Assembly (NCBI GenBank): GCA_007116765.1 | Contig: SKHV01000118.1 | Location: 1-28,224 of the forward strand | Direction: 5' to 3' | Length of the DNA: 28,224 nt | Source: Prolixibacteraceae bacterium | GTDB lineage: Bacteria > Bacteroidota > Bacteroidia > Bacteroidales > Prolixibacteraceae | In this document: piece after piece, positions 16,979-25,353 of the stretch | How positions within the stretch are numbered: the first letter of the stretch is position 1 | Layout of the letters: each line of letters starts with the position of its first letter | Notes under the pieces: model-generated | Databases searched by the model: none | Seen by the model: the letters and a program-made list of their open reading frames with translations, nothing else | Told to the model about the DNA's origin: nothing | Translations under genes and position numbers: made by a program

Positions 16979-18223
16979 TTACATCCATGGTTGCATTACT
17001 CGGTTTAGTGTATCGCGACCTTGTGCCCACGAGAGAAAAATGCCATAATTAGTAATCGGCACACTTACGTTTCGCAAATCGCGTAAGCGTGCTTGCAGCT
17101 TCTGATTGCTAATCATGCAACCGCCGCAATGAATGATGAGTTTATACGACTGTAATGACTCATTATTCTGAAATTCTCGTCCAAAATTGAATTCTACTTT
17201 TACACCGGGATAGCGTTTTTTTATCATGGCAGGAATCTGCACTGTGCCAATATCTTCCTGAATTCTGGAATGGTTGCATGCTTCAGCTATAAGAATTTTA
17301 TCGCCCGGCTGCAATGTATTCATAGCTTTTATTCCGTCGAAAAATTCGTGAATATGTCCAAGGCTTACATGATTTATCATCATAATTGAAAAGGTCGTCA
17401 AAGGAATATCGGCGGGAACCCAAAGCTTCATAATATCCATTGCCTGCGAATCGGTAATTATAGCTTTTGGCTTTTGCTTGAAACTTTGCAGAAAGTTTTC
17501 GAAACGTATTTTTTCTTCGTAGACACCAACACCCCTGGCTCGATTCAAATCCATTCGATAAGCAATTGGATATGCCCATTTTCGTGTGATATACTCAACC
17601 GCCATTGCTTGTGGACGCAGAAATCGACCCTGTGGGGTTTCCTCATCCATTGGAATATTCAACACATAAAATTCTCCGGGCTCAACAAAAGGCAACAATT
17701 GAGTCTCGCTTTTTCCTGACTCATAATTATTCAGTATAAAATCAAGCATAAGAGACCTCACGCCTTGTTCTATGACACTTATTTGCAGAGCCTTATAAAA
17801 CTTCAGCACCGGAAGTAACTCAATTATATTTTCAATCTTCTTTGCACTGTCAATATTGAATAAATTGAAAACTACAAGTAATTGTTTGTCCAATTCGCGA
17901 GCCTGCTCTATCACAAGTCTCTCCACATCGAAATCGGGAGTATCGGGGTCAATAACCAGAAGTATAAGATCGCACTCTTTTAACACCTTAAGTACTTTGG
18001 TGCGTTTTTTTTCGCCAAGTCCCGAAATCTCATCAAGCCCAGCAGTATCGAAAAGCTTTACGGGTCCCATGCCATGCAACTCAATAAGTGCAACCTTAGT
18101 ATCGGCAGTGGTACCGGGAGTTGAATCAGTAATTGACGTTTCTTGCTGAGTAAGCAAATTCATCAAGCTGCTTTTGCCCGAATTCATTTTACCTAAAATG
18201 CCTATGTGCTCTCTTTCAATCAT
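16979..18223 (-). CDS. hydF: [FeFe]-hydrogenase H-cluster maturation GTPase HydF
   Basis: HydF is the scaffold GTPase on which HydE and HydG build the diiron subcluster of [FeFe]-hydrogenase. The 414-residue protein has an N-terminal Ras-like GTPase domain (about 1-170) with P-loop GKMNSGKSS (11-19) and DTAGLDE (59-65). It also has a dimerisation domain and a C-terminal cluster domain. The latter shows Cys316-x-His318, then 46 residues, His365-Cys366-GG-Cys369, the diagnostic CxH-x46-53-HCxxC motif. This excludes Era, MnmE or Der. No hydE, hydG or hydA is in the window, so the partners lie elsewhere. The presence of HydF implies hydrogen metabolism under low oxygen. Confidence 0.95.
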   Translation of the reverse strand: MIEREHIGILGKMNSGKSSLMNLLTQQETSITDSTPGTTADTKVALIELHGMGPVKLFDTAGLDEISGLGEKKRTKVLKVLKECDLILLVIDPDTPDFDVERLVIEQARELDKQLLVVFNLFNIDSAKKIENIIELLPVLKFYKALQISVIEQGVRSLMLDFILNNYESGKSETQLLPFVEPGEFYVLNIPMDEETPQGRFLRPQAMAVEYITRKWAYPIAYRMDLNRARGVGVYEEKIRFENFLQSFKQKPKAIITDSQAMDIMKLWVPADIPLTTFSIMMINHVSLGHIHEFFDGIKAMNTLQPGDKILIAEACNHSRIQEDIGTVQIPAMIKKRYPGVKVEFNFGREFQNNESLQSYKLIIHCGGCMISNQKLQARLRDLRNVSVPITNYGIFLSWAQGRDTLNRVMQPWM

Positions 18224-18397
18224 TTTACGACCACTTTTATAAATATTTCGAATTGCGTAAAACCAATAATGAAGTTATTCATTTATTGTATTTGTAAAGT
18301 TAGTTGAATTATTAAAAAAGCACAGGAAAAGTTTTGTTAGATCAATTCCAAAATGTATTTTGTAACTGATTTTTTTATACCGTTTCAATAAATATTT

Positions 18398-18405
18398 TAG
18401 TTTTG
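18398..18405 (+). promoter_or_regulatory. Bacteroidota -7 promoter box upstream of coaD
   Basis: TAGTTTTG fits TAnnTTTG and lies 20 bp before the coaD ATG, in the 202-bp AT-rich spacer between the divergent hydF and coaD genes. No clear -33 element was found. Confidence 0.45.
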
Positions 18406-18425
18406 TAAATTGAAGAAAAATCGTA

Positions 18426-18911
18426 ATGGAGAAAATTGCAGTATTTCCCGGCTCATTCGATCCCTTTACCATTGGGCACGAATCGGTATTAAAAAGAGCA
18501 CTTCCAATTTTTGACAAAATTATTGTCATGCTTGGAGTTAACGATCAAAAGAAATACCTTTTGCCCATTGAAGTCCGAAAACAAATTATTGAAGATGTTT
18601 TCGAAGGAATAAAAAAGATTGAAGTGGAAATACATGATGGTTTAACTGTTGATTTTTGCAAAAAGGTTGGAGCTACACATATTTTGAGAGGTTTGAGAAC
18701 ATCTGCCGACTTTGAATACGAAAGAGCTATAGCACAGGTGAATAAAAAAATGTATAACGACATTGAAACTGTTTTTTTGCTCACGCTGCCCGAACATACT
18801 CCGGTTAACTCATCGGTTGTTCGTGATATTTTGAAGCACAATGGCGATATTAGCATGTTTATACCTGACAAAATTGATTTAAAAAAATACCTTGGGGATG
18901 AGATTGATTAA
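18426..18911 (+). CDS. coaD: phosphopantetheine adenylyltransferase CoaD
   Basis: CoaD joins 4'-phosphopantetheine and ATP to form dephospho-CoA, the penultimate step of CoA synthesis. The 161-residue length is typical. The nucleotidyltransferase signature GSFDPFTIGH is at 9-18, followed by GLTVDFCKK, LRGLRTSADFEYE and the C-terminal PVNSSVVRDI. These match bacterial CoaD closely. The next gene starts inside its last codons (overlap 14 bp), indicating coupled expression. A phosphopantetheinyl transferase, which consumes CoA, is elsewhere in the window but not adjacent. Confidence 0.96.
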   Translation: MEKIAVFPGSFDPFTIGHESVLKRALPIFDKIIVMLGVNDQKKYLLPIEVRKQIIEDVFEGIKKIEVEIHDGLTVDFCKKVGATHILRGLRTSADFEYERAIAQVNKKMYNDIETVFLLTLPEHTPVNSSVVRDILKHNGDISMFIPDKIDLKKYLGDEID

Positions 18912-20298
18912 GAGTTGTGGTTTTATTATCGTTTTATTAATGACTCACATACTGGTATTGGGCGCTGAAATTAAGTTTAATGCCCCGCAATATGCAGGAG
19001 ATTCATTTATATTTTATACCATACCAAACTTCCTTACCGAAAATCAGGAAATTGTGGGTGAAGGAACTGTTGATGCCGATGGAAATTTCACATGCTCAAT
19101 AGACATAAACGAAAGAATGCCCGTTTATAGTGACTTTGGAGGATTTCAAGGCTGGTTGATTATTGACCCCGATGAAAGCCTTGAGATAATGCTTCCGCCC
19201 AAACAAGAAGAACGTCAAACCTCAAATCCCTATCGCAGATTAAGAAGTTTCCACTTTGGAATTAAAGGCAGCACCCCTGAAAATACGAACTTACTCATCA
19301 ACAATTTCAACAGGCAGTACAACATGCAGATGAGTCAAAATATGCAGGAAATATTTCACCGCCGCTCGCTCAATAAAGCAGAAGAAGTAGTTGAATTACT
19401 AAAAGACCAATTCCCTGAAACCGACAACAAATATTTTGAAAAATTTAAGGATTATAAGTATGCCAACACAAAATATTCTGCACTTATTCAAGACCCCGAA
19501 CTTATAATTAATGAATATTTCATAGACAAGCCAATTCAATATAACCTTCCCGAGTACAGTGAACTTTTCAATAAAATATTTGGAACTCACCTTCAATATG
19601 CTACACAGCAGGTAAACGGACAACGAATTACCATTATGCTGAACTCAGGTTCGTACGAACAACTCATTGACTGGCTTACCCTGGAACAATCGTTCAACAT
19701 CGAATTAGCCGAAGCGGTTATCATTAAAGGAATAAAACCACTTTTCTACTCCAAGCGCTTTAATACGGTAGGCCTTTTCACTATTTTGCAACGTATCACC
19801 GACTCGTCGAAAAACGAGACTCATCAAATTGCGGCTAATCGTATTTTTAACGAATTGGCACAAACCCAATACGGAGCAATTGCGCCTGAGCTGGCCTTGC
19901 TCGATATAAATGGCAACTACCGCAACTGGGACGACTTTGAGGGAAAATACGTGTACTTATGCTTCACCCGCACCGATAATGTCAAATTCAATTCTCACAA
20001 AGAATTGATGAAAGAATTTCAAAACAAATACGAGGACGATTTAGTGCTTGTAATTGTAATCGAAGACGACGAGATTGAAAAAAATGCCGACAAACTGTCA
20101 AGCGAAGGTTTCGAATGGACTGTACTCAGAGGACAAACCCGCAGGGAAGTATACCAGTCGTTTAACGTGAGAATAATGCCTACCTACTTTTTGGTTGATC
20201 CTCAAGGACGAATGGCCGGTTCGCAGGCACCATGGCCCGATGAAAATTTCGAGATGCAGTTTGCCAATGTACTCAGAGCTACTAACAACAACCATTAG
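18898..20298 (+). CDS. TlpA-like thioredoxin-fold protein lacking the CXXC motif
   Basis: The 466-residue secreted or membrane-anchored protein has an N-terminal hydrophobic signal (MRLIKSCGFIIVLLMTHILVLG). A roughly 300-residue region of unknown fold follows. The C-terminal thioredoxin-like domain (about 330-460) starts at APELALLDINGNYRNWDDFEGKY. Where TlpA/ResA proteins carry WCxxC, this one reads CFTRTDNVKF with a lone Cys before the site, while the cis-Pro loop MPTYFLVDPQGR is intact. It is therefore probably not a redox catalyst. I start it at the ATG at 18898, overlapping coaD by 14 bp; a TTG at 18892 would add two residues. The function is unknown. The spacing suggests cotranscription with coaD. 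Confidence 0.75.
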   Translation: MRLIKSCGFIIVLLMTHILVLGAEIKFNAPQYAGDSFIFYTIPNFLTENQEIVGEGTVDADGNFTCSIDINERMPVYSDFGGFQGWLIIDPDESLEIMLPPKQEERQTSNPYRRLRSFHFGIKGSTPENTNLLINNFNRQYNMQMSQNMQEIFHRRSLNKAEEVVELLKDQFPETDNKYFEKFKDYKYANTKYSALIQDPELIINEYFIDKPIQYNLPEYSELFNKIFGTHLQYATQQVNGQRITIMLNSGSYEQLIDWLTLEQSFNIELAEAVIIKGIKPLFYSKRFNTVGLFTILQRITDSSKNETHQIAANRIFNELAQTQYGAIAPELALLDINGNYRNWDDFEGKYVYLCFTRTDNVKFNSHKELMKEFQNKYEDDLVLVIVIEDDEIEKNADKLSSEGFEWTVLRGQTRREVYQSFNVRIMPTYFLVDPQGRMAGSQAPWPDENFEMQFANVLRATNNNH

Positions 20299-20321
20299 AC
20301 AACATTTTTAAAAATACAAGC

Positions 20322-20918
20322 CTACTTTAACAACTGTAATAACGAGGGGTAAGTATCTTCAGCAATTAAGAACTTGTTGCGCCAGCATACTGCGGTAATG
20401 CTTTCACTCGTTTGCGGCACAGGAATTTCATCACCCTTATAATTCATGGTATACCAATAAGTAGGCTTAAACACCCAACGGTTATTATGATGAGGTGAGC
20501 GATATACATGAAAGGTAGTATTTTTGAAAGCCGTTACCTCTAAGCCGTGCAAACCGGTTTCTTCTTCAACCTCGCGCAATGCAGCCTGCACTGGAGTTTC
20601 GCCTTTATCAATTTTTCCTTTAGGCAAATCCCACATCCCCAAACGTTTAATACACAACAATTCATTTTTTGAGTTATAAACCAAACCTCCGGCAGCTTCA
20701 ATTTTAATGAAATACTTATCAATAAAAACATCAAGCACATCTTCGTGCAACACCTCAATATACATATCGGCATGCATTTCATCATGTAGAAAACGATCCA
20801 TTGCTTTTGCAAAATCGTTATAGCCCGAAACTTTCGAATAATACGTGTTATCAGGTACCAAACCCTCGACTCCGGTGTTTATAAAAACACTTCGGTCATT
20901 GAAAAAAACTTTGTACAT
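20322..20918 (-). CDS. NUDIX hydrolase
   Basis: From the ATG at 20916-20918 the protein has 198 residues. The open frame extends upstream across the pyrE start, but those residues would lie over the promoter and are not expected to be translated. The complete NUDIX box G-x5-E-x7-REUxEExGU occupies 101-123, read as GKIDKGE, TPVQAAL and REVEEETGL. It is preceded by GGLVYNSKNELLCIKR. The N-terminal 70 residues are family-specific and unassigned. The substrate (a nucleoside diphosphate derivative) cannot be named from sequence. The gene is divergent from pyrE, with only 26 bp between the start codons. Confidence 0.88.
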   Translation of the reverse strand: MYKVFFNDRSVFINTGVEGLVPDNTYYSKVSGYNDFAKAMDRFLHDEMHADMYIEVLHEDVLDVFIDKYFIKIEAAGGLVYNSKNELLCIKRLGMWDLPKGKIDKGETPVQAALREVEEETGLHGLEVTAFKNTTFHVYRSPHHNNRWVFKPTYWYTMNYKGDEIPVPQTSESITAVCWRNKFLIAEDTYPSLLQLLK

Positions 20919-20921
20919 TTG
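20914..20921 (+). promoter_or_regulatory. Bacteroidota -7 promoter box for pyrE overlapping the NUDIX start codon
   Basis: TACATTTG fits TAnnTTTG and lies 23 bp before the pyrE ATG. It overlaps the complementary strand's NUDIX start codon (20916-20918), so pyrE transcription would start between the two genes. Confidence 0.4.
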
Positions 20922-20944
20922 CCCAAAATAATAAAATCTTATAT

Positions 20945-21580
20945 ATGAATAACTATCAACTTGAAGTAACAAAACGATTACTACAAATAAACACAATAAA
21001 AGTACAACCTACAAGCCCTTTTCACTGGGCATCAGGATGGTTGTCGCCAATTTATTGCGATAACCGCAAAATTTTGTCTTACCCCGAAACCCGAAACTAC
21101 ATTCGCGACTGCTTTACTGAACTCATTAAAGAAAAATACCCACAGGTCGAGGTCATTGCCGGTGTTGCAACCGGAGCAATTGCCATTGGAGTGTTGGTTG
21201 CCGAGCAGCTGAACCTTCCGTTTGTTTATGTTCGCTCTTCGCCTAAAGATCACGGGCTTGAGAACCTTGTTGAAGGTGATTTAAAACCAAGCCAGAAAAT
21301 TGTAATTATTGAAGATTTGGTATCAACAGGTGGCAGCAGTCTGAAAGCAGCCCAGGCACTTACCAATTTTGGAGGCGACGTATTGGGCATGATGGCAATT
21401 TTTACCTATAATTTCACCGTGGCAAACAAAAACTTCGAAGATGCAGGCCTTGAGCTTACTACTTTGAGTAACTACCAAACATTAATTAATCATGCACTCA
21501 GCACTGGTGAAATTCAGGAATGCGACATGAAAAGCCTCAACCAATGGCGCGAAAATCCGTCGGAATGGGGTAAAAAGTAA
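20945..21580 (+). CDS. pyrE: orotate phosphoribosyltransferase PyrE
   Basis: PyrE joins orotate and PRPP to make orotidine 5'-monophosphate in pyrimidine synthesis. The 211-residue protein has the PRPP-binding signature IVIIEDLVSTGGSS (119-132), an orotate/PRPP region FHWASGWLSPIYCDNRK (26-42) and VRSSPKDHGLEN. All fit PyrE and exclude other phosphoribosyltransferases. It stands alone on the plus strand with its own terminator. Other pyrimidine genes are not in the window. Confidence 0.96.
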   Translation: MNNYQLEVTKRLLQINTIKVQPTSPFHWASGWLSPIYCDNRKILSYPETRNYIRDCFTELIKEKYPQVEVIAGVATGAIAIGVLVAEQLNLPFVYVRSSPKDHGLENLVEGDLKPSQKIVIIEDLVSTGGSSLKAAQALTNFGGDVLGMMAIFTYNFTVANKNFEDAGLELTTLSNYQTLINHALSTGEIQECDMKSLNQWRENPSEWGKK

Positions 21581-21608
21581 AGCAAAATCAAAATATAAAA
21601 AATAACAT

Positions 21609-21644
21609 GAGCCGGATACAATCTCACAAAATCCGGCTCTTTTT
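21609..21644 (+). terminator. intrinsic terminator after pyrE
   Basis: GAGCCGGAT (21609-21617) and ATCCGGCTC (21631-21639) form a perfect 9-bp stem with a 13-nt loop, followed by five T. It separates pyrE from the SRPBCC gene, whose ATG is only 14 bp past the T-run, so that gene needs a promoter close by or read-through. Confidence 0.85.
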
Positions 21645-21657
21645 CAACTGACAAATT

Positions 21658-22107
21658 ATGGGCGTAAATAAATATGTTAGCGAAGTAAAAACCATCAAAC
21701 ACACTCACGACACAGTTTTCAATTTTCTTTCAGACTTTAATAACCTTGGAAAATTCTTCAACGAGTTTACCATTGACCAAATTTCGCAACAATTACCCCA
21801 AGGCTCAATCGAAGATTTTGAGTCGGATTATGACAGTTGTCGTTTTAGAATTAGCAAATTAGGCGAAGCCGGCTTCCGCATTATTGACCGGGAGCCTACT
21901 AAAACAATAAAAATAACAGGCGAAGGAAAAATTCCGATTGAAATTCTTTTATGGATACAAATTGTTCCCTCAGGACCTTACGAGACTAAAATAAGGCTTA
22001 CCCTGCATGCCGAAATGAGCTTCATGATTAAAGCAATGATTGGTAACAAGCTTAATGATGGCATAAACAAACTTGCCGATGCGCTTACAATGATACCTTA
22101 TAATTAA
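21658..22107 (+). CDS. SRPBCC-fold (polyketide cyclase/START-like) protein
   Basis: The 149-residue protein begins with YVSEVKTIKHTHDTVFNFLSDFNNLGKFF, the usual first strand and helix of SRPBCC proteins. It contains a central strand-rich part ending in KIRLTLHAEMSFMIKAMIGNKLNDGINKLAD, the long C-terminal helix of the fold. Such proteins bind hydrophobic ligands, but no ligand or reaction can be deduced. Its place between pyrE and birA is one I recall in other Bacteroidota. Its stop codon overlaps the convergent birA stop in the palindrome TTAA (22104-22107). Confidence 0.75.
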   Translation: MGVNKYVSEVKTIKHTHDTVFNFLSDFNNLGKFFNEFTIDQISQQLPQGSIEDFESDYDSCRFRISKLGEAGFRIIDREPTKTIKITGEGKIPIEILLWIQIVPSGPYETKIRLTLHAEMSFMIKAMIGNKLNDGINKLADALTMIPYN

Positions 22108-22859
22108 ACATTGCCCACAAATTCAACTTCTTTAAAATGATAAGTTCGTAAGTGCTTTTCGGTATCGGATATAAGCAAACGCCCAATTTCATCAACGCCT
22201 TTAATTCTACCCGAAAAGCGGCCGTTTTTATCGTTGAATAGGTACAACTTTTCAAAATTATACAAACGTGAAAGATAGGTGGCATCAATAAATTCAACAT
22301 TGGCTTGTGTCAAATGGTTGTACCATTTATCTATTGCAAGAATGATTTTATTCAATACAGTATTTAACTCAATTTCCGCTCCGAATAGTTCTGTCAGCGA
22401 AACCGGATTTGGGATTTTTTCTGAAAATGAGGTTTGATTTACATTTAAGCCAATACCGGCCACCGAATATCTGAAAGCATTACCCATTATAGAGTTTTCA
22501 ATTAAAATACCGGCAATTTTCATGTCGCCCACGTACACATCGTTTGGCCATTTCACTGTACAATTATCAATATCGAAATCTGCCACAACGTCTGATATAG
22601 CCAGTGCAACTACCTTCGAAATAAGAAACTGATGCGAAACAGGTAAAAATTCAGGAAACAAAATTACGCTGCACAACAAGTTTAATCCTGACAAGCTTTC
22701 CCAGCTATTACCGCGTTGGCCTCTGCCTTGCAACTGACTTTTTGCCACTACTATTGTGCCTTCGTCACAGCTGTTTTCATTACATAGTGCAATGGCATAG
22801 TTGTTGGTTGAATCAACCTCGTTAAGCTTAATCACTCTTTTTCCTATAAATTCTGCCAT
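22104..22859 (-). CDS. birA: biotin-[acetyl-CoA carboxylase] ligase BirA, without DNA-binding domain
   Basis: BirA activates biotin with ATP and attaches it to a lysine of biotin carboxyl carrier protein. From the ATG at 22857-22859 the product has 251 residues. Motifs are the substrate-binding GRGQRG (45-50), KWPNDVYV (103-110) and KIAGILIE (114-121). The protein starts directly with the catalytic domain, so the N-terminal helix-turn-helix of E. coli BirA is missing and it cannot repress transcription in that way. The frame is open for about 100 codons upstream, but that lies antisense to rsfS and is excluded. It is divergent from rsfS with a 58-bp spacer. Confidence 0.93.
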   Translation of the reverse strand: MAEFIGKRVIKLNEVDSTNNYAIALCNENSCDEGTIVVAKSQLQGRGQRGNSWESLSGLNLLCSVILFPEFLPVSHQFLISKVVALAISDVVADFDIDNCTVKWPNDVYVGDMKIAGILIENSIMGNAFRYSVAGIGLNVNQTSFSEKIPNPVSLTELFGAEIELNTVLNKIILAIDKWYNHLTQANVEFIDATYLSRLYNFEKLYLFNDKNGRFSGRIKGVDEIGRLLISDTEKHLRTYHFKEVEFVGNV

Positions 22860-22889
22860 AATTTCAGAAGTAATAATCAGGTAAAAGTT

Positions 22890-22918
22890 TAAATTTGCAA
22901 AATAGCAATACAAATATA
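22890..22918. promoter_or_regulatory. divergent -7 boxes between birA and rsfS
   Basis: On the plus strand TAAATTTG (22890-22897) matches TAnnTTTG 20 bp before the rsfS ATG. On the minus strand TATATTTG (complement of 22911-22918) matches it 51 bp before the birA ATG. The -33 elements are not clear, and a short AT-rich spacer makes chance matches likely. Confidence 0.35.
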
Positions 22919-23295
22919 TGGACAAAAACAAACAAACAAACTCTAGTATAAAATTAATAAACGCAATAGTTGAAGGAGTAAGAAGAAGAAAAGGCGAAGA
23001 AATTATTGACCTTGATCTTACAAAAATTGACAATACCGAATGTGACCATTTCATAATATGCCATGGAAATTCTAATACACATGTTGAAGCAATTGCTCGA
23101 TCGGTTGAAGAAACCGTAACTGAAATTGTCGGCCAGGATGTATGGCACAGAGATGGATACCGCAATGCAGAATGGATATTACTAGACTACTCAGACATAA
23201 TGGTACATGTTTTTCAGGGAAACTGGCGCAAGCATTACGACATCGAAGCTCTTTGGGCCGATGCGGCAATGAATAAATACAAATCGGACATATAA
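22918..23295 (+). CDS. rsfS: ribosome silencing factor RsfS
   Basis: RsfS binds ribosomal protein uL14 on the large subunit and blocks subunit joining when nutrients are scarce. The 125-residue protein has the family core: an N-terminal helix ending INAIVEGVRRRKGEEIIDLDL, then DHFIICHGNSNTHVEAIARSVEE, GYRNAEWILLDYSDIMVHVF and a C-terminal RKHYDIEALWADA. Length and motifs are typical. ftsH follows after 15 bp, and rsfS-ftsH adjacency is characteristic of Bacteroidota, so the two are probably cotranscribed. Confidence 0.95.
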   Translation: MDKNKQTNSSIKLINAIVEGVRRRKGEEIIDLDLTKIDNTECDHFIICHGNSNTHVEAIARSVEETVTEIVGQDVWHRDGYRNAEWILLDYSDIMVHVFQGNWRKHYDIEALWADAAMNKYKSDI

Positions 23296-23310
23296 AGAAA
23301 AAAGAATATA

Positions 23311-25320
23311 ATGACTGAAAAGAAGAAAGAAAACTTAACGAATAACTATAAGCCCAAACCATCGGGGAGCAACGGGAAACCTAAATTCAACATGGCATAC
23401 ATTTACATTGCCATTATACTTGTGTTGGGCATCCAGTTTTTCACAACAGGTAAAAGTGCGGTACAAACATCTTGGTACGAGGTAAAAAACACAATGATTC
23501 AGAATGATGATATCAAAAAAATAATCATTCTTAACAAAACCGAAGCCAATATTTACCTCAAGAAAGAGAGTTACGAAAAATATAAAGATCGCTTAGGCAC
23601 AGGTTTTAATAAACCCGACATTAACGGGCCGCATTATTACTTCAAAATTGGCTCAATTGAAGTATTCAACGATAACCTTAAAGAAGCCACAGCAGAATTT
23701 GGCACGCAGGAAATTCAGATTGAATATGACGAAACATGGGACTGGACAGGAATGTTAAGTTTCCTTTTCCCACTTGCGTTATTCATATTTTTATGGTGGT
23801 ATCTTTTCCGACGTATGAGTAAAGGAGGCGGCCCCGGAGGCGGTATTTTCAATGTGGGAAAATCGCAGGCTAAGATCTTCGATAAAGACCAGAAAGTGAG
23901 TACCACATTTAAAGATGTAGCCGGTTTGTCGGAGGCAAAGCAGGAAATTGAAGAAATTGTTTCATTTTTGAAGAATCCTGAACATTATACAAAATTAGGA
24001 GGTAAGATTCCTAAAGGTGCGCTTCTGGTAGGCCCTCCGGGAACCGGAAAAACCCTTCTTGCGAAAGCAGTTGCCGGCGAAGCACATGTGCCCTTCTTTT
24101 CCATGTCGGGTTCCGATTTTGTTGAAATGTTTGTCGGAGTTGGTGCTTCACGTGTACGCGATTTGTTTAAGCAAGCCAAGGAAAAAGCACCCTGCATTGT
24201 ATTTATCGACGAGATTGACGCCATTGGACGTGCCCGCGGCAAAAACCCAAATATGGGATCAAACGACGAGCGTGAAAACACGCTTAACCAGCTGCTGACA
24301 GAAATGGACGGATTCGACACCAACTCGGGAGTTATCATTCTGGCTGCCACAAACCGTGCCGACATACTCGACCGTGCACTTATGCGCGCCGGCAGGTTCG
24401 ACCGCCAAATACACGTTGAATTACCCGACCTAAACGAGCGTAATGCTATTTTCAAAGTACACCTTAAACCTCTGAAAATTTCAGATGCCTGCGATACCGA
24501 GTTCTTGGCCAAACAAACTCCGGGCTTTTCGGGAGCCGATATAGCCAATGTGTGTAACGAAGCAGCACTTATTGCCGCACGAAACAATCATAGTGCAGTT
24601 GAAAAACAAGATTTCCTCGATGCAATTGATCGCATTGTAGGGGGACTTGAAAAAAAGAATAAAATCATTTCGTTTGAAGAGAAAAAAACCATTGCATACC
24701 ACGAAGCCGGACATGCCTCGGTGAGCTGGCTGCTTAAACACGCTCACCCACTGGTAAAAGTAACCATTGTACCGCGTGGAAAAGCGCTGGGTGCTGCATG
24801 GTATTTACCCGAAGAACGCTCAATCACAACAAAAGAACAACTCATGGACGAAATGGCAGCCATTCTTGGCGGACGCGCAGCCGAAGAATTGACTTTTAAA
24901 TCAATCTCATCGGGAGCACAAAACGACCTTGAAAGGGTAACCAAACAGGCCTATGCCATGGTAAGTTATTTTGGCATGAGCGAGAAAGTAGGAAACCTCA
25001 GCTACTACGACTCAACCGGGCAATCGGATTATGGTTTTACAAAACCATACAGCGAAAAAACAGCAATACTGATAGATGAGGAAATAAAAAGATTCATTGA
25101 CGAGGCTTACGTAAGAGCAAAAGAAGTACTCCGAAAAAATGCCGACGGCCATAGAATCCTGTCCGAAAGACTTCTGGAAAAAGAAGTACTGTTTTCCGAC
25201 GATCTGGAAGAAATATTTGGTCCCAGACCAGGAATGAAGAAAATAAATAAGGAATCGAAAGAAATGATAGACAATAACGAAATAAATGTAAAACACGACT
25301 CACCAAAAGCTGAACAATAA
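23311..25320 (+). CDS. ftsH: ATP-dependent zinc metalloprotease FtsH
   Basis: The 669-residue inner-membrane protease extracts and degrades misassembled or regulated membrane proteins. There are two transmembrane helices (about 28-46 and 150-167) around a periplasmic domain, then a Gly-rich linker SKGGGPGGG. The AAA+ domain has Walker A GPPGTGKT (241-248), Walker B CIVFIDEIDAIG and the second region of homology ALMRAGRFDRQI. The M41 zinc site is HEAGH (464-468), with Asp539 of AQNDLE as third ligand. The N-terminus carries about 25 extra polar residues before the first helix, common in Bacteroidota FtsH. It follows rsfS and precedes the lipid genes. Confidence 0.97.
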   Translation: MTEKKKENLTNNYKPKPSGSNGKPKFNMAYIYIAIILVLGIQFFTTGKSAVQTSWYEVKNTMIQNDDIKKIIILNKTEANIYLKKESYEKYKDRLGTGFNKPDINGPHYYFKIGSIEVFNDNLKEATAEFGTQEIQIEYDETWDWTGMLSFLFPLALFIFLWWYLFRRMSKGGGPGGGIFNVGKSQAKIFDKDQKVSTTFKDVAGLSEAKQEIEEIVSFLKNPEHYTKLGGKIPKGALLVGPPGTGKTLLAKAVAGEAHVPFFSMSGSDFVEMFVGVGASRVRDLFKQAKEKAPCIVFIDEIDAIGRARGKNPNMGSNDERENTLNQLLTEMDGFDTNSGVIILAATNRADILDRALMRAGRFDRQIHVELPDLNERNAIFKVHLKPLKISDACDTEFLAKQTPGFSGADIANVCNEAALIAARNNHSAVEKQDFLDAIDRIVGGLEKKNKIISFEEKKTIAYHEAGHASVSWLLKHAHPLVKVTIVPRGKALGAAWYLPEERSITTKEQLMDEMAAILGGRAAEELTFKSISSGAQNDLERVTKQAYAMVSYFGMSEKVGNLSYYDSTGQSDYGFTKPYSEKTAILIDEEIKRFIDEAYVRAKEVLRKNADGHRILSERLLEKEVLFSDDLEEIFGPRPGMKKINKESKEMIDNNEINVKHDSPKAEQ

Positions 25321-25353
25321 AACAAAATATTTATAAACTATTATTACTTTTAC

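Noticed and set aside
16979..18223. Era/Der/MnmE-type ribosome or tRNA GTPase
   Set aside because: The C-terminal CxH...HCxxC cluster motif is specific for HydF, and KH or MnmE domains are absent.
20919..20996. Upstream extension of the NUDIX protein with a hydrophobic N-terminus
   Set aside because: It would overlap the pyrE start and promoter; the ATG at 20918 gives a normal soluble protein.
22860..23165. Upstream extension of the birA frame by about 100 codons
   Set aside because: It is antisense to rsfS, lacks family similarity, and would cover both promoters. The ATG at 22859 gives the normal catalytic-domain N-terminus.
23985..24587. 200-codon open frame on the minus strand
   Set aside because: Antisense to the AAA+ domain of ftsH; strong coding conservation is on the plus strand.
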